A stretch of 10,817 nucleotides of DNA from Chrysochromulina parva (taxonomy: Eukaryota; Haptophyta; Prymnesiales; Chrysochromulinaceae), in the NCBI GenBank assembly GCA_002887195.1, contig PJAB01002039.1, positions 1 to 10,817 on the forward strand, read 5' to 3'. The translations under genes and the position numbers were made by a program. Below, one piece after another: positions 6,257-10,817 of this stretch (position 1 is the first letter of the stretch; each line of letters begins with the position of its first letter). The notes under the pieces were generated by a model. The model was given only the letters and a program-made list of their open reading frames with translations, ran no database searches and was not told the DNA's origin.

Positions 6257-9200
6257 TTAGCTTTGTTCGGCCCTGTCTGACGGGTATTCGCCTCGCTGGG
6301 CCGAAACAGACGTACCTTGTTCACGAGCGCTTGAGTGCTGATCCATCGACGAGTCCATCGGTTGCAGAAGCGAGAGGTTGTGAGAGGACGGGTCCCATCC
6401 GAAGAGGGCTTGCATGCACGCTTCGAGCCTCTCGAGCACGGTGCTCATGCTCGGGCGATCCTCAGGACGCTGCGCCCAGCATTCGGCCGTGAGTGCCGGG
6501 ATCCTCAAATCGCGATGACAAGCCTCCGAGAATTGTGGCCGAAGCCCCTCGCAGGCGCCCAAGAAAGCAGCTATCCCCTCCATACCCTCAAAGGCGCGGC
6601 GCTCATGCATGAGCTCCCAGAGCAAGAGTCCAAAGGCATAGACATCTGCGCGGTCCTCCAAGCTGACAAGCGCGCGGCCCAGGCTGAGGCTGACGCTGCT
6701 GCCGCCACGGCCGTCGCTACGATCGCCGCTTACGAGCGCGTGGCGTGGCGACTCCTCCACCTTTTCGGGCGCCAGATACCGCAGTGTGCCCGCCACCGTA
6801 TTCGTGCTAGTATGACGCGCGTAGTTCAGGCTGAGGCTCGCCAAACCAAAATCGGCGAGTTTGCACACCGTGTAGTGCGCGTCGAGCAGTGCATTATCCG
6901 TCTTGATATCGTGGTGCAGGATGCCGTGCGAGTGAAGGAAGCACAGCCCGCTCGCCAGCTGCAAGGCGAAGCACATCTTCTTTTCGTCCAGGGGTGGGCG
7001 TGGCAGCGGGCGTGGCAGCGGATCCATCAGCTGGCGGCCGAGCGACGCTTGCGGTGCGACCGGCGCTGAGGCTGACCTCAACACGCTCATGAGGTGGCCC
7101 CACGCCGCATTGATGCCCGAGGCGCTGGCCTGGACGCCTTCCCCGGGGGGCAACCTTGACTTGTTGAAGAGGTATGCGGCGAGCGAGCCGCCGGCCATGT
7201 ACTCGAGAACGAGCGCAGGCCGCTTGTCAACCCGCAAGTGGCCGAAGAGGGCGCAGATGCACGGGTGGCGCAGGCGACGCAGGATGGCCACCTCCTGGAG
7301 AATGGCAACCTCCTGATGCGCGGCCGACTCGTCGATGGTCTCCTGCTCCATGTTGAGCACCTTGACAGCGAGGTTGTTGCCCTGCCACCGCGCAGTCCAG
7401 ACGGTCGCGAAGCCGCCTTGGCCGATCGGCCTGCCCATCGTAAGCGTCGAGAAGTCCACCACCTCGAGCTGCGTCGGCTCCTCGGAACGCACTGTGGCCG
7501 GGCTTGCCGAACCCGAGAGGCGCCCTTGGGGCGCCCAAAATGATACATCGTTCAAGGACACGGAATTGTTCCCAGTCTGGGTGAGCTTCCGTGTGTGCCT
7601 TAGCCGCCACTGACGCCAAGCCTTCGCCACGAGAAGCGCCAGGAGTAGTACAAAACCGGAGGCGAGGGCTTCCAGTACCATCATGCCACTTGAGGTGGCT
7701 GAACCATCAATCCGAGCAGGTGGTGTCAGCGGCGCACACTGGTCATCGCGTTCGAGGTCGGTCGCGCTCGAGGAGCTGCCCTCATGGCATGGCACCGGTA
7801 CCGCGGCGCCTGGCGGGCAGAAGCTGCCCCGCTCGCAAGGCGAGCATGTGGGGCCAAAGAGGCCGTCAATCTTACCGTACGTGCCCGGGGAGCAGTCGAC
7901 ACAGAGTGCGCCAGCCTTACCTTGGCGCTTGCCGCGCGGGCAGGCAGTGCACTCCGCGGCTCCCACAGAGCGCTCGTAGCCGGGCTTGCAGAAGGAGCAT
8001 TCGCTGCGGCCATCGACCTCCTTGTGCTCTTCACACTCGAAGCAGATATCGAAGTCGTCGTCGCGGCGTGAGGAGGGAGCGGGGCAGCGGACGCAGGCGT
8101 TGCCAAAGCGGCTGCGTGCCGTGCCAGGCTGAGAGCATCTGATAAAGGGCAGCAGACGGCTGGGACTGCCCGAGTTCCCAAGCAGCACGTCGAGGTTGCC
8201 GTCGGCGTCCATGTCCGCCGCCACGATCGACCTCGTGAACGCGCCGCCGCCGGGCAGCTCGATGCTCGTCGGGAAGGTGCCATCGCCCGCGTTGAACAAC
8301 ACTCGGCTGGGACTGCCATGTTTCCCAAGCAGCAGGTCGAGGTCGCCATCGCCGTCCACGTCCGCCGCCGCGATCGACCACGTTAACGTGATGCCGCCAG
8401 GTAGCTCGATGATCGTCGGGAAGGTGCCGTCGCCCGCATTGAGCAGCACTTGGTTGGGCTTGGTACCGGGATAGTTGGCTTCGCCATAGTTCCCAAGCAG
8501 CACGTCGAGGTCGCCGTCGCCGTCCACGTCCGCCGCCGCGATCGAAATCGTGAACGCGCCGCCACCGGGAAGTTCCATGCTCGTCGGGAATGTGCCGTCT
8601 CCAGCGTTGAGCAGCACTTGGCTGGGACCGCGATAGCTCCCAAGCAGCAGGTCGAGGTCGCCGTCGCCATCCACGTCCGCCGCCGCGATCGAGGACGTGA
8701 GGCTTGGGCCGGGCAGCTCGATGCTCGTCGGGAAGGTGCCGTCGCCCGCGTTGAACAACACTCGGCTGGGACTGCCAAAGTTCCCAAGCAGCACATCGAG
8801 GTTGCCATCGCCGTCCACGTCCGCCGCCGCGATCATCGATGTTAATGCACCGCCGCCGGGCAGCTCCGTGCTCGTCGGGAAGGTGCCGTCGCCTGCATTG
8901 AGCAGCACTTGGCTGGGCTCGCCATCGTAGTTCCCAAGCAGCACGTCGAGGTCGCCGTCGCCGTCCATGTCCGCCGCCGCGATCGACCACGTTGACGCGT
9001 TGCCGCTGGGCAGCTCGATGCTCGTCGGGAAGGTGCCGTCGCCCGCGTTGAGCAGCACTCGGCTGGGCTCGCCAAAGTTCCCGAGCAGCACGTCGAGGTC
9101 GCCGTCGCCGTCCACGTCCGCCGCCGCTATCGATAGCGTGTTGTCGCTCTTGGCGGGCAGCTCAATGCTCACGCGGGAAGCGACGTAGTTCGAGTTGTGC

Positions 9201-10817
9201 AACACTCGGCTGACACCGCCATCGTTCCCAAGCAGCACGTCGAGGTCGCCATCGCCGTCCATGTCCGCCGCCGCTATCGATGACGTCTTTTGGGTGCTGC
9301 CGGGCAGCTCGATGCTCGTCGGGAAGGTGCCGTCGCCCGCGTTGAGCAGCACTCGGCTGGGCTTGAGACCTCTTGATTGTGTGGTTGCGCCATCGTTCCC
9401 AAGCAGCACGTCAAGGTCGCCGTCGCCGTCCACGTCCGCCGCCACGATCGAAGTCGTGAACGCGCTGCCGCCGGGTAGCGTGATGCTCGTCGGGAAGGTG
9501 CCGTTGCCCGCGTTGAGCAGCACTTGGCTGGGATCGCCATAGTTCCCAAGCAGCAGGTCGAGGTCGCCGTCGCCGTCCACGTCCGCCGCCGCGATCGAGG
9601 ACGTGTGGCTTAAAGAAATTACGGGCAGCTCGATGCTCGTCGGGAAGGTGCCGTCACCCGCGTTGAACAACACTCGGCTGGCAATGCGATAGTTCCCGAG
9701 CAGCACGTCGAGGTCGCCGTCGCCGTCCACGTCCGCTGCCGCGATCGAGTACGTCGAGTACGTTGACGCGCTGCCGCCGGGCAGCTCGATGCTCGTCGGG
9801 AAGGTGCCGTCACCCGCGTTGAGCAGCACTCGGCTGGCACTGTCATAGTTCCCGAGCAGCACGTCGAGGTCGCCGTCGCCATCCACGTCCGCCGCCGCGA
9901 TCGAAGTCGTGAACGCTCTGCCGCCGGGCAGCTCCATGCTCGTCGGGAAGGTGCCGTCGCCCGCGTTGAACAACACTTGGCTGGGACTGCCATCGTTCCC
10001 AAGCAGCAGGTCGAAGTCGCCGTCGCCGTCCACGTCCGCCGCCGCGATCGACCTCGTGCCGACACTGCCGCCGGGCAGCACGATACTGCTCGGGAAGGTG
10101 CCGTCGCCCGCGTTGAGCAGCACTTGGCTGGGATTTCCACTGTTCCCAAGCAGCAGGTCGAGGTCGCCATCGCCGTCAACGTCCGCCGCCGCGATCGACT
10201 GTGTGTGATCGAACACCGCGAGCATCGCCGCGTCGGGCGTCATCACAGCGAAGCTATCCCTGAATCGAAGGACAGCTTCGCCACTACCGAGCGGCTCGTT
10301 CCCCGTCCTCGCCAAAGGCTTGGGAAGGCGCAGGCATCCGGGCTCGGAGGACAAGGAGCAAGCCGGTGGTAAGAGCGCAGCTCGAACGCCTGCTGCAGGC
10401 TTGGCACGGGCCGGCCTGGGCATCGCAACGCAGCCCACCCGCCCTGATGCAGAGCAGTTAGGTGGTGCGAACGCTGTCGGGTGGCCGCCCGGCTGGAGGT
10501 CCTGCGCATAGTCCCGTGGGGGAGGGTAACGCCTGCGGCCCTGGGGTTCGACGTGCCAGCCAGGCTGCGCTGGTCTGGGAGGCTGAGCTGGCGAGAACGG
10601 CGGGGGCAACGACGGCGACGGCGGCGACGGCGGCAACGGCGGCGACGGGGGCGGAGGCGGCGGCGGCGGCGGCAACGGCACAGGTGGGGAATACGGCGGC
10701 GGTGGCGGCTTCGCGCTGGTGATGCCCAAGAAGGCCAACGCCATGAGGAGAAAGAAGATGCGCGCAAGTCGAGGCGCGGATCCGAAGCGGCCCACCGAGC
10801 CGCGCCGAGCAGAGGCT
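6257..10817 (-). CDS. Receptor-like protein kinase with 14 VCBS/FG-GAP repeats (5' end open)
   Basis: This is a probable surface receptor that couples an extracellular calcium-binding propeller to a cytoplasmic kinase. Residues are counted from the GTG at 10795, which is probably not the true start; the frame is open to the window edge. ATG 10744 (Met18) would leave a signal peptide of only 11 residues. Order: signal peptide to about 28; polyproline 30-78; linker; fourteen VCBS/FG-GAP units 200-884, each with DxDGDGDxD or a close variant; a cysteine-rich stalk about 887-1020 resembling ephrin-receptor-like GCC2/GCC3 modules; membrane span about 1037-1058; kinase about 1118-1460. Kinase motifs seen: GQGGFATVW (1125-1133), AVK (Lys1145), alpha-C Glu1168, HHDIKTDN (1294-1301), DFG (1315-1317), GTLRYLAPE (1336-1344). 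HHD replaces HRD, so it is a non-RD kinase, closest in feel to the TKL group. Two insertions occur, about 50 residues after the hinge and about 30 after APE. TAA ends it. Confidence 0.85.
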   Translation of the reverse strand, partial: ASARRGSVGRFGSAPRLARIFFLLMALAFLGITSAKPPPPPYSPPVPLPPPPPPPPPSPPLPPSPPSPSLPPPFSPAQPPRPAQPGWHVEPQGRRRYPPPRDYAQDLQPGGHPTAFAPPNCSASGRVGCVAMPRPARAKPAAGVRAALLPPACSLSSEPGCLRLPKPLARTGNEPLGSGEAVLRFRDSFAVMTPDAAMLAVFDHTQSIAAADVDGDGDLDLLLGNSGNPSQVLLNAGDGTFPSSIVLPGGSVGTRSIAAADVDGDGDFDLLLGNDGSPSQVLFNAGDGTFPTSMELPGGRAFTTSIAAADVDGDGDLDVLLGNYDSASRVLLNAGDGTFPTSIELPGGSASTYSTYSIAAADVDGDGDLDVLLGNYRIASRVLFNAGDGTFPTSIELPVISLSHTSSIAAADVDGDGDLDLLLGNYGDPSQVLLNAGNGTFPTSITLPGGSAFTTSIVAADVDGDGDLDVLLGNDGATTQSRGLKPSRVLLNAGDGTFPTSIELPGSTQKTSSIAAADMDGDGDLDVLLGNDGGVSRVLHNSNYVASRVSIELPAKSDNTLSIAAADVDGDGDLDVLLGNFGEPSRVLLNAGDGTFPTSIELPSGNASTWSIAAADMDGDGDLDVLLGNYDGEPSQVLLNAGDGTFPTSTELPGGGALTSMIAAADVDGDGNLDVLLGNFGSPSRVLFNAGDGTFPTSIELPGPSLTSSIAAADVDGDGDLDLLLGSYRGPSQVLLNAGDGTFPTSMELPGGGAFTISIAAADVDGDGDLDVLLGNYGEANYPGTKPNQVLLNAGDGTFPTIIELPGGITLTWSIAAADVDGDGDLDLLLGKHGSPSRVLFNAGDGTFPTSIELPGGGAFTRSIVAADMDADGNLDVLLGNSGSPSRLLPFIRCSQPGTARSRFGNACVRCPAPSSRRDDDFDICFECEEHKEVDGRSECSFCKPGYERSVGAAECTACPRGKRQGKAGALCVDCSPGTYGKIDGLFGPTCSPCERGSFCPPGAAVPVPCHEGSSSSATDLERDDQCAPLTPPARIDGSATSSGMMVLEALASGFVLLLALLVAKAWRQWRLRHTRKLTQTGNNSVSLNDVSFWAPQGRLSGSASPATVRSEEPTQLEVVDFSTLTMGRPIGQGGFATVWTARWQGNNLAVKVLNMEQETIDESAAHQEVAILQEVAILRRLRHPCICALFGHLRVDKRPALVLEYMAGGSLAAYLFNKSRLPPGEGVQASASGINAAWGHLMSVLRSASAPVAPQASLGRQLMDPLPRPLPRPPLDEKKMCFALQLASGLCFLHSHGILHHDIKTDNALLDAHYTVCKLADFGLASLSLNYARHTSTNTVAGTLRYLAPEKVEESPRHALVSGDRSDGRGGSSVSLSLGRALVSLEDRADVYAFGLLLWELMHERRAFEGMEGIAAFLGACEGLRPQFSEACHRDLRIPALTAECWAQRPEDRPSMSTVLERLEACMQALFGWDPSSHNLSLLQPMDSSMDQHSSAREQGTSVSAQRGEYPSDRAEQS
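7280..7315 (-). repeat. 18-base tandem duplication in the kinase alpha-C helix
   Basis: Residues 1161-1172 read QEVAIL twice in direct tandem. The DNA copies are nearly identical, so the event is recent or conserved by the protein. The second copy holds the expected alpha-C glutamate (Glu1168) directly before RRLRHP; the first copy lengthens the start of the helix by about two turns. Confidence 0.75.
8144..10198 (-). repeat. Array of 14 tandem VCBS/FG-GAP repeat units in the kinase ectodomain
   Basis: Units of 48-57 codons (mostly 49, about 147 bases) begin at residues 200, 249, 298, 350, 400, 449, 506, 555, 604, 654, 702, 751, 807 and 856. The core SIAAADVDGDGDLDVLLGN is nearly invariant, and DNA conservation extends to synonymous sites, which suggests recent expansion or gene conversion. 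Units 6 and 12 share an insertion of 7-8 residues at the same place. Unit 7 has lost the NAGDGTFP segment. Unit 14 is cut short after RLLPF and has a degenerate calcium loop (DMDADGNLD). Confidence 0.9.

Noticed and set aside
8196..10208. Several plus-strand frames with SSTSRSPSPSTSAAAID-like repeats
   Set aside because: These are the complement of the VCBS repeats read in other frames; the repetition comes from the kinase gene.

Overview
The window looks like GC-rich nuclear DNA of a unicellular eukaryote, most likely an alga (green, haptophyte or similar). Long intron-poor frames encode secreted or membrane proteins with Ser-Pro-rich, extensin-like linkers, large gene-sized gaps separate the genes, and no bacterial operon signals are visible. 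The exact lineage cannot be fixed from this sequence.

Layout: (i) 1-84, the probable 3' end of a gene that starts outside the window. (ii) 405-2312, plus strand, a secreted type I membrane protein with five copies of an eight-cysteine module joined by proline-rich linkers. (iii) 2313-2875, a convergent gap holding an in-frame near-copy of the last codons of gene ii. (iv) 2876-3991, minus strand, a divergent DHHC palmitoyltransferase resembling animal ZDHHC23. (v) 3992-4223, a short divergent promoter region. (vi) 4224-4940, plus strand, an FkbM-family methyltransferase cut by an in-frame TAG; the rest of the domain stays open to 5348. (vii) 5349-6256, a gap with no gene I can support. (viii) 6257-10817, minus strand, a very large receptor-like kinase. 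It has a signal peptide, a polyproline stretch, fourteen calcium-type VCBS/FG-GAP repeats, a cysteine-rich stalk, one membrane span and a cytoplasmic kinase domain of non-RD type.

The genes do not form an operon or an obvious pathway. The common theme is the cell surface and membrane: two secreted single-span proteins with proline-rich linkers, and one polytopic lipid-modifying enzyme. The strongest candidate for an unusual system is the receptor kinase, whose ectodomain could form one or two calcium-stabilised beta-propellers and has grown by duplication of whole blocks of repeats.
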